A stretch of 22,632 nt of DNA from Comamonadaceae bacterium (lineage in GTDB: Bacteria; Pseudomonadota; Gammaproteobacteria; Burkholderiales; Burkholderiaceae_C), in assembly GCA_947374705.1 (NCBI GenBank), contig CANCDA010000018.1, positions 1 to 22,632 of the forward strand. The letters run 5' to 3'. This document shows, piece by piece, positions 13,941-22,632 of the stretch; positions within the stretch are counted from its first letter, which is position 1, and every line of letters starts with the position of its first letter. The notes under the pieces are model-generated. The model had not been told where the DNA came from and did no database searches. It saw only the letters and a list, made by a program, of their open reading frames with translations. The position numbers and the translations under genes are program-made.

Positions 13941-15905
13941 TTACGCAAGCGGCAGGGTGAAGCTGAACACCGTGCCTTGCGGCGTGTGCGGGGCAAAGCG
14001 CAGGCTGCCGCCGTGCTGCTCAATCACGGTGCGGCACAGGCTCAAGCCCAGCCCCATGCCTTCGGCCTTGGTGGTGAAGAAGGGGGTGAAGAGTTGTTGG
14101 GCTACATCGGGCGCAATGCCGGGACCGATATCGCTCACTGAGAACATGAGTTGGCGTTCATCCGCATCGGGGTGGCGTTTGACGTCCAACAGCAGCACAC
14201 GGCGCGTGATGTCAGGACTGTCCATGGCCTGCATGCCATTGCGTGCGAGGTTGAGCAGCACTTGTTCAACCATGGTGCGGTCGCACAGCACGGGGGGCAG
14301 ACCGGGGGCGACGCGCAGTTGCAGCTGCACGACAAGCTTGCGGGCTTGCAGGTTGACGAGTGGCATCACCGCGTCTAACAGGGCTTGCGGCGTGACCGCC
14401 TCACGCGCCTGGTCGCGCCGGCGGACAAAGTCATGCACGCTTTTGATGACCTTGCCTGCGCGCTCGGCCTGCTGGGCAATGCGCTGCATGGCGACTTCCA
14501 TGTCTGCCGCTGTGTGGCGGCCTTCACGCAGCAGGTTGGTGGAGCCGGTGGCATAGCTCGATATGGCGGCCAGGGGTTGGTTCAACTCATGGCTGAGCAG
14601 CGAGGCCATCTCGCCCACCATGGCCAGGCGTGCTGTGGCCTGCAAGCGGTCTTGGCTGGCGCGGGAGAGTTCCTCAACCCGGCGTTGCTCGCGCATGTCC
14701 AGAAATGCGCTCATCCAGCCGGTTTGTACGCCTTGCTCGTTGATGAGCGGGGCTTCGATGATGAGCACAGGAATGCGCGTGCCGTCTTTGTGCATGAAGA
14801 CAGACTCAAACCCTTCACGCGGTGGAGCCGTGCCCGCCAGCCGGATGGCCTGGCGCTTTTGGTATTCGTGCGCCAACTCGGGGGGCCAATAGGGGGCATT
14901 GGCGCTGTGGCCCATCAACTCCTGCGCGCTAAAGCCCACCATTTCACAAAACGCGGGGTTCACATAGGTGATGTGGCCGCTCAAGTCGCGCGCGCGCAGG
15001 CCCGTAATGAGCGAGTCCTCCATGGCTTTGCGAAAGGCCAGGGCTTCGGCCAGATCGCGCTCGGCCTTGAGCCGCCTGCGCATGTCGCGCCCGAGCAGCA
15101 GCAGGATGAAGAACAGCGCGAGGGACATGGCCGCCACCAGCGCGGTGAGCACATTGGGGAAGAAGTCGGGCGCGCCCTGCCAGCTGTCCAGGCGCAAGAC
15201 CAGCGTGGTGCCGGAGAGGTCGAGCAACTGCTGCGCGGTGAAAACGCGGTCGCCCCGGCGTGCCAAGCCGCGAATGGCCAGGCGAGTGCCGTCGCCCTCC
15301 GTGAAAGACACCTCTTGGCTGCGCGTGAGCTGGCGGCTGATCAGTTCATTAAGCACCTCGGGCAGTGAATAGGTGGCGACCACATAGCCTGTGAGCCGCC
15401 CAGCCGTGACCAGCGGCAGGCACAGCTCCATCACCTCGATGCCCAGGCCCTCGGCCAACAGCACAAAGTAGCTGCCCGAATACGCAGGCCCACTCAAGCG
15501 GCGTGCGGCGGCACAGGTTTGCACCACATCGGCTTGTGAATGGGCGCGACCCGACCGGTCAAACACCGGGACGCTGAAAGGGGACTCCGCTTGCGCGGTG
15601 ATTTTTTGCGCGGGGTCGCGCCACTCAATGCGCACCAGCTCGCGGTGCACGCGCAAAAACGCTTGGGCCTCAGACATCCAGACCTGGGGCGTGGGTTCAT
15701 TGAACTGCAAGGCCTGCAGGCTTTGCACGTTGCGCGTGAGGGCGGATCTCACCTCGCCCACGGCCTCGGCCGCGTCACGCTCCAGGCGGCTTTGCACCTG
15801 GCTGGCTTCATAACGACCGGCCAGCCACACCAGCGTGGCCAGCAAGGCCAGCACCAGCAGCACCAGGGCCGACCACAGGCTGCGCCGACGCCACTCGGGC
15901 GGCAT
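13941..15905 (-). CDS. Membrane PAS sensor histidine kinase (FixL/DctS type)
   Basis: A 654-residue sensor partner of the FixJ-like regulator. From the ATG at 15905, membrane segments lie at about 9-29 and 251-272, enclosing a periplasmic sensor of about 220 residues. A PAS domain follows (about 290-405), with GHITYVNPAFCEMVGFS and HKDGTRIPV. The HisKA domain is of the FixL/DctB kind, LLSHELNQPLAAISSYA, with phospho-His439. The ATPase domain has an N box around 552-556, DIGPGIAPD (592-600) and GMGLGLSL. The periplasmic domain resembles that of DctS, but the ligand is unknown. An earlier in-frame ATG at 15974 would add 23 Arg/Ala-rich residues and overlap the nitrilase gene by 43 bases, so I prefer 15905; neither start has a clear Shine-Dalgarno. 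Confidence 0.93.
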   Translation of the reverse strand: MPPEWRRRSLWSALVLLVLALLATLVWLAGRYEASQVQSRLERDAAEAVGEVRSALTRNVQSLQALQFNEPTPQVWMSEAQAFLRVHRELVRIEWRDPAQKITAQAESPFSVPVFDRSGRAHSQADVVQTCAAARRLSGPAYSGSYFVLLAEGLGIEVMELCLPLVTAGRLTGYVVATYSLPEVLNELISRQLTRSQEVSFTEGDGTRLAIRGLARRGDRVFTAQQLLDLSGTTLVLRLDSWQGAPDFFPNVLTALVAAMSLALFFILLLLGRDMRRRLKAERDLAEALAFRKAMEDSLITGLRARDLSGHITYVNPAFCEMVGFSAQELMGHSANAPYWPPELAHEYQKRQAIRLAGTAPPREGFESVFMHKDGTRIPVLIIEAPLINEQGVQTGWMSAFLDMREQRRVEELSRASQDRLQATARLAMVGEMASLLSHELNQPLAAISSYATGSTNLLREGRHTAADMEVAMQRIAQQAERAGKVIKSVHDFVRRRDQAREAVTPQALLDAVMPLVNLQARKLVVQLQLRVAPGLPPVLCDRTMVEQVLLNLARNGMQAMDSPDITRRVLLLDVKRHPDADERQLMFSVSDIGPGIAPDVAQQLFTPFFTTKAEGMGLGLSLCRTVIEQHGGSLRFAPHTPQGTVFSFTLPLA

Positions 15906-15931
15906 TCGGGTGGTGGCCAGGCGCGGCGCTT

Positions 15932-16777
15932 TCACAGCACGCGGTGCGCGAGCGCGGGCAGTTGCGCGCGGCATTGGGTGAGCAGCGCGGCATCCAACTC
16001 GCTCAGCACCACGCCTTCGCCTTGCGCCTGGCAGGCCAGTACACGGCCCCAGGGATCAATGGCCATCGTGTGGCCCCAGGTCTGGCGGCCGTTCTCATGC
16101 ACGCCGCCTTGCGCCGCCGCCAGCACAAAGGCCAGGTTCTCTACCGCGCGGGCGCGCAGCAGCAACTCCCAATGCGCTTGGCCGGTGGTGAAAGTGAAAG
16201 CGCTGGGCACCAGCAGCAGGTCGGCCCCCGCTTGGGCATAGGCCCGGTACAGCTCGGGAAAGCGCAGGTCGTAGCACACGCTCAGGCCAATGCGCCAGCG
16301 GTGGCCGTCAGCCGAGGGCAACTCAAAATGCACCGGCTGTTGGCCTGCTTGTAAAACACGCGACTCATCGAAGCGTTCACGGCCATTGTCAAAGCGGAAC
16401 AGATGAATCTTGTCGTAGCGCGCCACGCACGCGCCCTGGGGCGAGTACACGAGGCTGGTGTTGGTGACGCGTTGAGTGTCGCTTTGGGCTTGCGCTTCGT
16501 CAGGGTCTTGCGGCAAAGATAAAGGCAGCGTGCCGCCCACGATCCACAGCTTGAGTTCACGGGCGCGTTGGGCTAAAAATTGTTGAATGCGCCCGGTGCC
16601 ATAGGGCTCTTGAATCGCCAGCTTGTCGGTGTCGCGCTGGCCCATCAGGCAAAAATACTCGGGCAGCACGGCCAGCTCTGCACCCGCCTGAGCGGCCTGT
16701 GTCAAGAGCGCGTGGGCACGGTCGAGGTTGGCACCTGGCTGCGTGGCCGAGACCATCTGAATCGCGGCGACTTTCAT
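15932..16777 (-). CDS. Nitrilase-superfamily carbon-nitrogen hydrolase (Nit1-like)
   Basis: A 281-residue cytoplasmic amidase. The catalytic triad is visible: Glu40 in AVLPEYF, Lys123 in RYDKIHLF and Cys168 in SVCYDLRFPELY. The Cys motif, together with YDKIHLFRFD and the length, points to the Nit1/NitFhit branch, whose known members hydrolyse deaminated glutathione (a metabolite-repair reaction); assignment to that exact substrate is inferred. The start MKVAAIQMVS is standard, and the ATG at 16777 overlaps the TGA of yhdP by the four bases ATGA, which implies coupled translation. In many Burkholderiales a nitrilase-family gene follows yhdP, so the pair is probably a conserved neighbourhood. 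The sensor kinase gene begins 26 bases downstream. Confidence 0.92.
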   Translation of the reverse strand: MKVAAIQMVSATQPGANLDRAHALLTQAAQAGAELAVLPEYFCLMGQRDTDKLAIQEPYGTGRIQQFLAQRARELKLWIVGGTLPLSLPQDPDEAQAQSDTQRVTNTSLVYSPQGACVARYDKIHLFRFDNGRERFDESRVLQAGQQPVHFELPSADGHRWRIGLSVCYDLRFPELYRAYAQAGADLLLVPSAFTFTTGQAHWELLLRARAVENLAFVLAAAQGGVHENGRQTWGHTMAIDPWGRVLACQAQGEGVVLSELDAALLTQCRAQLPALAHRVL

Positions 16778-19700
16778 GGCTTGACTTCGCCCTTGAGGGC
16801 TTTGACCGAGTCCAGCTTCGTGATTTTGGGGTCAGTCCAGCTGCCGGTGATGTGAAATTCTTGGGTGTTGGAGGCGATCAAGGGGCGGCTCAAAATCCAC
16901 TGGGCAATAAACGTCCCCAGGCCCACTACCGGGTTGATCCAGCCCGCAATCAAAGACGCCGTGCCCGCGCTGATCTCCGGCACCACCACCACCTTGATGT
17001 CTTGCGTTTCTTTGGCGATGTCAGCGCGCCCTTCCATCAACACGGCGGCGTTCACGCCCTTCATTTGCAGATTGTGGGTGGCGGCCATGCCCTGCTCAAT
17101 TTGCACGTCCCCGCGCACCGAGTCAAACGAAAAGCCGTCGCTGAACACATCGCGGAAATCCAGCACCAAGCGGCGCGGCAGGGCTTGCAGGCTGAGCACG
17201 CCCAGCAGCTTGGCTATACCCGGATCGGCCTTGAGGAACTGGCCGTTTTCCACGTTCACGTTGAACGCCCCGCCCAGCGTGGGGTAGTCCAGCGCCAGCG
17301 GCGAGCCGACCCAGGCCACTTGCCCTGCCAGTCTGCCCTGGCCACGGCGGATCACGCCTTGCATGCCCAGGCGTTCCAGCAATTGGCCTGCGTCACGCAG
17401 GTCGAGTGTGAAGTCCATCACCGTGCGGCGCTTCTCTGGCGGGGTCGCTGCGGCGCGTGGCCCAGGCAGCGTGGGGGTCGTTGGGGTCGTGGGGTTGAGC
17501 ACCGTCCAGTTGCCGGTAGCGGTGAAGCTGGCCTCGGGCATGCTGATGTTGAACTTGTTCAAACGCCACTCGCGCGCCACCGCGTCTTGGCTGGTCGCAC
17601 CCCGGTTGACCGCGTCAATCTCTACCCGCCCCAAGCGTTTGCCGCGCAAGTCCAGATCGTCCACGATGATGTCCAGCGCGGGAATGCTGGCGGGCTGTTC
17701 CTCCAGCAAGGTTTCAACCGCTTTGGCGGTGGAGGGGGCCAGTGACAAGCGCGCCAGACGGGCATACAGCCGCCCTGCCCCCGCGCCGGACGATTGGCGG
17801 TACTCCAGGTAGCCATTGAGCTCTTTGGCGTCCAGATTGGCGCGCCAGGTGAGCCCCTCACGCGAACCGCCCACCACCAGTTGGTGCAGGGTGCGCCCAC
17901 CCGCCGTCAAGGCTTTGGCCCGAATCGCCAAACTGGTGGGCAAGTAGCCTGTGAGGCTGGGGTCTAGCGCGGGGGCATTGACCGTGGCGTTGGAAGCCTG
18001 ATGGGCCGGGGCTGTGGGCAGCAGGGCCGTCCAAGCGTCCATGTCCAGCGCGTCGGTGTTGATGCTGGCCACCACGCCCATGGTGGGCAGGGGCACGGTG
18101 TCAGCGGGCTCCAGCCCCACCCCAATCGCCCCGCGCAAGACCTGGGCCTGCGGGCCCGACACATCGCGCACATAGGTGACTGAAGCCAGTCGCCCCAAGG
18201 CCAGCGACCATTGGTCTTGCAGCGCCTTGGCGTGGCCGGCAGGGCTCGGCGGTGCTTGCAGCGTCACCGCGCTTTGCAAGCGCAGAGGCAGGGCGGTTTC
18301 AGCGGCTTTACCCAAGGGCGCGGGCAGGTTCAGGGCCAGGCCTTGCAGGTTGCTGGTGATCAAGAACTCGGGCTCGCCCCGGTTCAGGTTCAGCGTCATC
18401 GCGTACGTGGCTGTGCCCGCGGTGTGCGCGGCCAACGCGGGCACCAGCGCACCCCATTCGCTGAGCTGGCGCAGGCCTTGCGCACTCAAACTGCCTTGGG
18501 CTTGCAGGGTGGGCTCACCCGCCACGCGCGCGCCCGGCACGTGCATGCTGCCGCCTTCGGCCCGCACATCACCGCCCAGAAAACGCGCTTGCCCAGCGCT
18601 GATGGCAAAACCTTTTTCCGAGAAGTGCACCACGCCACGCGCCGCGCTCAGGGGCGGCAAGCTGGGGAAGAGTTTGGCGTTGCTGTCGGTCAAAGTCAGC
18701 TTGCCCTGAACGTTGGTCTTTTCTAAATCGGCCAGGGGAATGGCGAGCTTGAGCTGTAGCTCGGCCGGGCCGCTCACCACGGCCTGGCCCAGCAGGTGAT
18801 CGGTCAACGCAGCCACGGGGCTGTTTTGAACGGTGTGTTTCAACCAGTCATTCAGTGGGCCACGGGCGTCCAGGTTCACCCGTACCACCGGGGCTTTGAG
18901 AAAGTCAGGGATCTGCGCATCGCCGCGCACGATGCGCAGGCTGTCGTCCCCAGCCACACGGGCGCTCACGCCCTTGACTTGCAGGCTGGTGTAGTTGATC
19001 AGCAGCTCGCCGCTGATCTGGCTCAAGCCCGGCCAGGGCAGGTCTGTTGCAGCTTGCAGGCTGCGCGGCACATAGCTGAAGGCGGCGTCGTTGAAGCGGG
19101 CCGAGATTTGGAAGTCGCCCTGCTTGGGGTCGGTGAAGGGCATGTCACGCAAGTTGCCTTTGACTTTGAACTTGACGTTGTTGGCCTTGCCCTGGGTCAG
19201 CGCCTCGTGCAGGTATTCGCGCACAGGGCGGTGGATCAACTGGGGCAAGTAGCGGTACACGCGGGTCGGGTCGGCACGGCTCAAGCTGCCTTGCAAGTCC
19301 AGCACACCGGGAAAGCGTGCGTCGTTTTGCAAGGCCCCGGTGGGCGACGCTACGGCTGGTGCGCTTTGCCATTTGACTTGGGCCTCGCCCTGCGCGTCGG
19401 CATTGCTGAACTTGAGGTTGGGCAACTGCACTTTGATAGTTTCGCCGTCGATCTGCCATTGCACATCGGCGCTGAGCTGCGCGATGGGCACGCGCGCGTC
19501 TTCAAACAGGCCGGGGAAGTCCAGGTGGCCGTTTTTCATCTGCCATTTGGCGCGTCCGCCCAAGGGGTTCAGATCAAAATCAAGTGCCACCCCTTGCGCG
19601 CCCGGGCGACCCAGCGGGGGTGCTTCGTCTTTTTGGCGTGCGGGGTGTTCGGTCTGTGCGCCGGGGGCTTGGGCATCAAACGCGAGCTGTGCCACCCGGC

Positions 19701-20949
19701 CCTTGACCTCAAAGTGGTGAGGCTCGTCCATCGGGCCTTGCCAGCGGGCCTGGATTTTCTCGACCAAACCTTGCGGTGCATACGCCTCCAGGGCGGCCAG
19801 GGTTGAAGGGGGCAGTGGCAGGTGGCTGGCGATCCGCGCCAGGGTGGCCAGGTCAAGCTGCTCGGCCTGCAACTCGCCATGCGCAGCCGTCGCGCCCTGG
19901 CCACGCGTTTGTGACACGCGCACATTGCCGCCCGACCAGTGCACGCCGTCCCCGGTGACGAACTGCAAGTGGTCGGTCGAGAACTCAAAGCCCGCATCCG
20001 AGCGTTTGCCGCCCAAGCGCCCGGTGAGCGAGGCCAAGGCAAAGGGCTTGTGGTCTGCGCCGGGTTTGAAGGCGAGCTGCGACAGGGCCACATCGGCCGT
20101 GGCGGCTGTCACTTGGCCGTGCTTGACGTCCACCCAAGCCCGCAGCGCGCCGTTGCCTTGATGAATCTCCAAACCCAACGGCGCGTAGCGCCCGAGGTGA
20201 GCCACGTCCACCCGGGCAAAGGCGGCATGCAGCTCACCGTCCCATTCGCGCCAGCGGCCTGGGTGCAGTGAGAGCAGCGGTTGGCGAAAGCGCCCCGTCA
20301 GGCTGAAGCGATCACCCCACTCGGCGGGCGGTGTGGCGTCCAGGCGCATTTCATGGCCACGTAAGGCGTTGCGCACCACCAGATCGACCGCTTGCAAGGC
20401 CAGGGCAGGCAACTCGCGTTTCTCATCAATCCATTGGACGCTGCCGCTTCGAATGACCACTTCGGTTTGTGAGAAAAACCAGTCGCTGGCGCTGTGGTCA
20501 TTGGCATTGGGTTTCAGATCCAAACCCGCCACTTGAATGCGGCCGTCTTTCAATCGGCGGATGTCGAGCTCAGGGCGCTCGATGTAGAGCTGCTGGAAAC
20601 TGAGGTTCCACAGCGAGCGCGGCGACAGGGCAATCACCACACGCGGCAGCTTCAAGGCGGTCTGCCCTTCGGCATTGAGTAGCTGCACGTTCGACAGCTC
20701 AAACGCGGGAATCAAACCCTCAGAGTGCGCGCTGATGGCCTCGATTTGAACCTTCACCCCCAAAGCCTGACTGGCGCGGGTTTCGAGTTCGGGGCGAAAA
20801 TCGCCAATACGCGGCACAATGACCAGATGCAGTGCGCCCCAAGCGCAAATCAGCACCAGCCACGCCACCAGCACCAGCCACAAGGCCAGGCGCGAGACGA
20901 GGGAGAGGGTTTTCAAAGCGTGGGCAGATCGGCCGGACAAAGCATCCAT
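16774..20949 (-). CDS. yhdP: YhdP-family AsmA-like envelope protein
   Basis: A 1391-residue protein with one N-terminal membrane anchor (about 20-44) and a very long periplasmic part built of repetitive beta-rich AsmA/DUF3971 sequence. N-terminal family features are VIVPRIGDFRPELETRASQAL (start of the AsmA-like region) and SLWNLSFQQLYIERPELDIR. The central part has YLPQLIHRPVREYL and KFKVKGNLRDMPF. The C-terminus has GRLAGQVAWVGSPLAL, LDFRDVFSDGFSFD and GSWTDPKI. E. coli YhdP (about 1266 residues) is one of three AsmA-like proteins thought to bridge the periplasm and move phospholipids to the outer membrane. The ATG at 20949 gives a typical signal-anchor. It overlaps the nitrilase gene at its end and starts only 28 bases from the divergent glnE start. 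Confidence 0.93.
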   Translation of the reverse strand: MDALSGRSAHALKTLSLVSRLALWLVLVAWLVLICAWGALHLVIVPRIGDFRPELETRASQALGVKVQIEAISAHSEGLIPAFELSNVQLLNAEGQTALKLPRVVIALSPRSLWNLSFQQLYIERPELDIRRLKDGRIQVAGLDLKPNANDHSASDWFFSQTEVVIRSGSVQWIDEKRELPALALQAVDLVVRNALRGHEMRLDATPPAEWGDRFSLTGRFRQPLLSLHPGRWREWDGELHAAFARVDVAHLGRYAPLGLEIHQGNGALRAWVDVKHGQVTAATADVALSQLAFKPGADHKPFALASLTGRLGGKRSDAGFEFSTDHLQFVTGDGVHWSGGNVRVSQTRGQGATAAHGELQAEQLDLATLARIASHLPLPPSTLAALEAYAPQGLVEKIQARWQGPMDEPHHFEVKGRVAQLAFDAQAPGAQTEHPARQKDEAPPLGRPGAQGVALDFDLNPLGGRAKWQMKNGHLDFPGLFEDARVPIAQLSADVQWQIDGETIKVQLPNLKFSNADAQGEAQVKWQSAPAVASPTGALQNDARFPGVLDLQGSLSRADPTRVYRYLPQLIHRPVREYLHEALTQGKANNVKFKVKGNLRDMPFTDPKQGDFQISARFNDAAFSYVPRSLQAATDLPWPGLSQISGELLINYTSLQVKGVSARVAGDDSLRIVRGDAQIPDFLKAPVVRVNLDARGPLNDWLKHTVQNSPVAALTDHLLGQAVVSGPAELQLKLAIPLADLEKTNVQGKLTLTDSNAKLFPSLPPLSAARGVVHFSEKGFAISAGQARFLGGDVRAEGGSMHVPGARVAGEPTLQAQGSLSAQGLRQLSEWGALVPALAAHTAGTATYAMTLNLNRGEPEFLITSNLQGLALNLPAPLGKAAETALPLRLQSAVTLQAPPSPAGHAKALQDQWSLALGRLASVTYVRDVSGPQAQVLRGAIGVGLEPADTVPLPTMGVVASINTDALDMDAWTALLPTAPAHQASNATVNAPALDPSLTGYLPTSLAIRAKALTAGGRTLHQLVVGGSREGLTWRANLDAKELNGYLEYRQSSGAGAGRLYARLARLSLAPSTAKAVETLLEEQPASIPALDIIVDDLDLRGKRLGRVEIDAVNRGATSQDAVAREWRLNKFNISMPEASFTATGNWTVLNPTTPTTPTLPGPRAAATPPEKRRTVMDFTLDLRDAGQLLERLGMQGVIRRGQGRLAGQVAWVGSPLALDYPTLGGAFNVNVENGQFLKADPGIAKLLGVLSLQALPRRLVLDFRDVFSDGFSFDSVRGDVQIEQGMAATHNLQMKGVNAAVLMEGRADIAKETQDIKVVVVPEISAGTASLIAGWINPVVGLGTFIAQWILSRPLIASNTQEFHITGSWTDPKITKLDSVKALKGEVKP

Positions 20950-20977
20950 TTTTAAGAGCGAGAACGTGACAGGAATT

Positions 20978-22632
20978 ATGGCGCACTCATCTCATTCCCG
21001 TTTCGCGCAACGGGTACGCCGCCGCCATGCGACTGAGCTGCATGTCTTGCCGCCGGGTGTGCCCGACACCGCCGCGATGCAGCAGGTACTTCAGGCCTTG
21101 CTTCACAGTGGCTTTCGCATCGACCAAGCCTTGCGGGTATTGCGCCAACTGGTGTTGGAGCGCTTGCTCACGCTGGACTGCGATGAATGCGCGCCGCTGA
21201 GTCGGGTCACCGGCTGCATGACGGAGTTGGCGGAGTTTGCGCTGGATGTGGCTTGTACCCAGGCTTTTGAAACGCTGGACGCGCAGCATGGCATGCCCAC
21301 CACGGCACAAGGCCAACGCGCCAAGCTGTGGATCGTGGGCATGGGCAAGCTGGGGGCACGTGAGCTCAATGTGTCCAGCGACATTGACTTGATTTACGTC
21401 TATGAGCAAGACGGCGACACCACGGGTGATGGTCAGGGCCTGGGCCGCATCTCCAACCAGGCGTATTTCGCCAAGGTGGTGCGGGTCATTCAGGGCTTGG
21501 TGGGCGAGGTGACTGACCATGGCTTTGTATTTCGCCTGGATTTGGCGCTGCGGCCCAATGGCAACGCCGGGCCGAGTGCGGTCTCGCTGAGCGCGCTGGA
21601 AGCGTACTTTCATGTGCAGGGCCGCGAGTGGGAGCGCTTGGCTTGGTTGAAGAGCCGCGTGGTGGCCCCAGTGCAGAACATGCATGATGGATCGGGCCAA
21701 GGCTTGCGCAGTCTGGTGATGCCTTTTGTGTTCAGGCGCTATCTGGACTACAGCGTGTTCGACGCCTTGCGGGTGCTGCACCGGCAGATTCGGGAGCACG
21801 CGAACCGGCGCAGCGCAGGCCGCCCCGAGCGCCAAAACGACGTCAAGCTTTCACGTGGCGGCATTCGGGAGATTGAGTTCACCGTGCAACTGCTCCAAGT
21901 GGTGCGCGGTGGCCAGTACCCCGAGCTGCGCACCCGCCCCACCCTGAGCGCCTTGCAGCGCTTGGCCCGTGCCGGCTTGATGCCCGGCCCCACCGCCGAG
22001 GCCTTGGCCCAAGCCTATGTTTTCTTGCGCCAGTTGGAGCACCGCATCCAGTACCTGGACGACCAGCAAACGCATGTGTTGCCGCATCAGGATGGGGACT
22101 TGGACTGGATCGCCCGCAGCTTGGGTTTTGCCGCATCGGGGCCGTTTCTCACCCAGCTGGACATGCACCGGGAGGTGGTGGCGCATGAGTTTGACCAGTT
22201 GCTCGGCGCGGCTTCGACACCCGATTGCAAAGGCTGTGGCGCGGGGAGCAAAGGTGCGCCCTTCACCCCGAATCTGGACGAACTGTTGACCCAACTCCCG
22301 CCCCAGGTTGCCCAGCGCGTGACGCTGTGGCGCGAGCACCCGCGCGTCTTGGCCTTGAGCGACGCGTCCCGTGGGCGCTTGCTGCGCCTGCTGGCCCGCA
22401 CCGCGCAGTGGTTGCGCGAGGCCCGCGTCAGCGAGACCTCAGCCGTGCGCCTGGCCGACTGGATGGAGCCCTTGCTGCGGCGCGAGAATTACCTGGCCTT
22501 GCTGCTGGAGCGGCCTCAGGTGCATGAGCGCTTATTGCGCTTGCTCGGCGCGGCGCGCTGGCCCGCGCGCTACCTGCAACTGCACCCCGGCGTGATCGAC
22601 GAGCTGGCCGTGGACACCATGGTGCACGAGCG
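20978..22632 (+). CDS. glnE: Bifunctional glutamine synthetase adenylyltransferase/removase, N-terminal part (truncated)
   Basis: The open frame runs from the ATG at 20978 off the window end, giving 551 of the usual 900-950 or so residues. GlnE adds AMP to, and removes it from, glutamine synthetase in response to PII signalling. The N-terminal half present here holds the removase nucleotidyltransferase domain: GMGKLGARELNVSSDIDLIYVY (121-142), with Asp135 and Asp137, and FRLDLALRPNG (185-195), with a third acidic residue, Asp188. The GlnE helical region follows, including LSRGGIREIEFTVQLLQ (291-307). The start MAHSSHSRFAQRVRRR resembles other Burkholderiales GlnE N-termini, and AGGA lies just 3 bases before the ATG. 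The adenylyltransferase half lies beyond the window. It diverges from yhdP. Confidence 0.96.
   Translation, partial: MAHSSHSRFAQRVRRRHATELHVLPPGVPDTAAMQQVLQALLHSGFRIDQALRVLRQLVLERLLTLDCDECAPLSRVTGCMTELAEFALDVACTQAFETLDAQHGMPTTAQGQRAKLWIVGMGKLGARELNVSSDIDLIYVYEQDGDTTGDGQGLGRISNQAYFAKVVRVIQGLVGEVTDHGFVFRLDLALRPNGNAGPSAVSLSALEAYFHVQGREWERLAWLKSRVVAPVQNMHDGSGQGLRSLVMPFVFRRYLDYSVFDALRVLHRQIREHANRRSAGRPERQNDVKLSRGGIREIEFTVQLLQVVRGGQYPELRTRPTLSALQRLARAGLMPGPTAEALAQAYVFLRQLEHRIQYLDDQQTHVLPHQDGDLDWIARSLGFAASGPFLTQLDMHREVVAHEFDQLLGAASTPDCKGCGAGSKGAPFTPNLDELLTQLPPQVAQRVTLWREHPRVLALSDASRGRLLRLLARTAQWLREARVSETSAVRLADWMEPLLRRENYLALLLERPQVHERLLRLLGAARWPARYLQLHPGVIDELAVDTMVHE

Noticed and set aside
18796..19806. 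Long plus-strand open frame (336 codons) antisense to yhdP; similar ones at 14385-15368, 7739-8656 and 2897-3844
   Set aside because: All lie wholly or largely within well-supported minus-strand genes, lack domains and Shine-Dalgarno sites, and have the composition of antisense frames.
1..22632. CRISPR array, tRNA/rRNA, IS element, phage genes or attachment site
   Set aside because: Reading both strands I saw no regularly spaced repeats, cloverleaf, transposase, integrase or flanking direct repeats.

Overview
The window looks like chromosome from a GC-rich betaproteobacterium, most likely order Burkholderiales and family Comamonadaceae (a Limnohabitans/Rhodoferax/Polaromonas-like lineage is a guess). 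The reasons are the divergent bamE(omlA)-fur pair, the hpf-ptsN-hprK cluster, dapB followed by exbB-exbD, the GlnE sequence, and the dense, often overlapping gene packing. I see no rRNA, tRNA, CRISPR array, insertion sequence or phage gene, and no stretch over 300 bases without a gene.

Layout. Bases 1-446 (minus strand) hold a coupled pair of small proteins, DUF4160 and DUF2442; the second is cut by the window start. Bases 458-5171 (minus) read, in transcription order, bamE, dapB, exbB, exbD, tkt: an outer-membrane assembly lipoprotein, a lysine/peptidoglycan precursor enzyme, a proton-driven energiser pair and transketolase. fur (5278-5718, plus) diverges from bamE and converges on hprK. hpf, ptsN and hprK (7562 down to 5728, minus) form a ribosome-hibernation / nitrogen-PTS cluster, with a strong intrinsic terminator between hpf and ptsN.

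Bases 7763-20949 are eight minus-strand genes in a row. In transcription order they are yhdP (large AsmA-like envelope protein), a nitrilase-family amidase, a membrane PAS histidine kinase with its FixJ-type regulator, a GLOD5-like VOC protein, and a three-gene phosphorelay. The phosphorelay consists of a CHASE-PAS-PAS hybrid kinase, a lone receiver, and a protein with HPt, degenerate receiver, receiver and GGDEF domains. Overlaps and short gaps suggest extensive co-transcription. glnE (20978 to the end, plus, truncated) diverges from yhdP across only 28 bases.

How the genes may work together. The three overlapping phosphorelay genes contain all the parts needed to carry phosphate from a periplasmic sensor to a diguanylate cyclase, so the likely output is cyclic-di-GMP. 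The FixL/FixJ-like pair is a separate transcriptional two-component system with an unknown signal. Most of the rest is core metabolism, envelope and regulatory housekeeping. I did not find a clearly undescribed system. The best candidates for a second look are the HPt/pseudo-receiver diguanylate cyclase phosphorelay, the DUF4160-DUF2442 pair, and the inverted repeats upstream of tkt.
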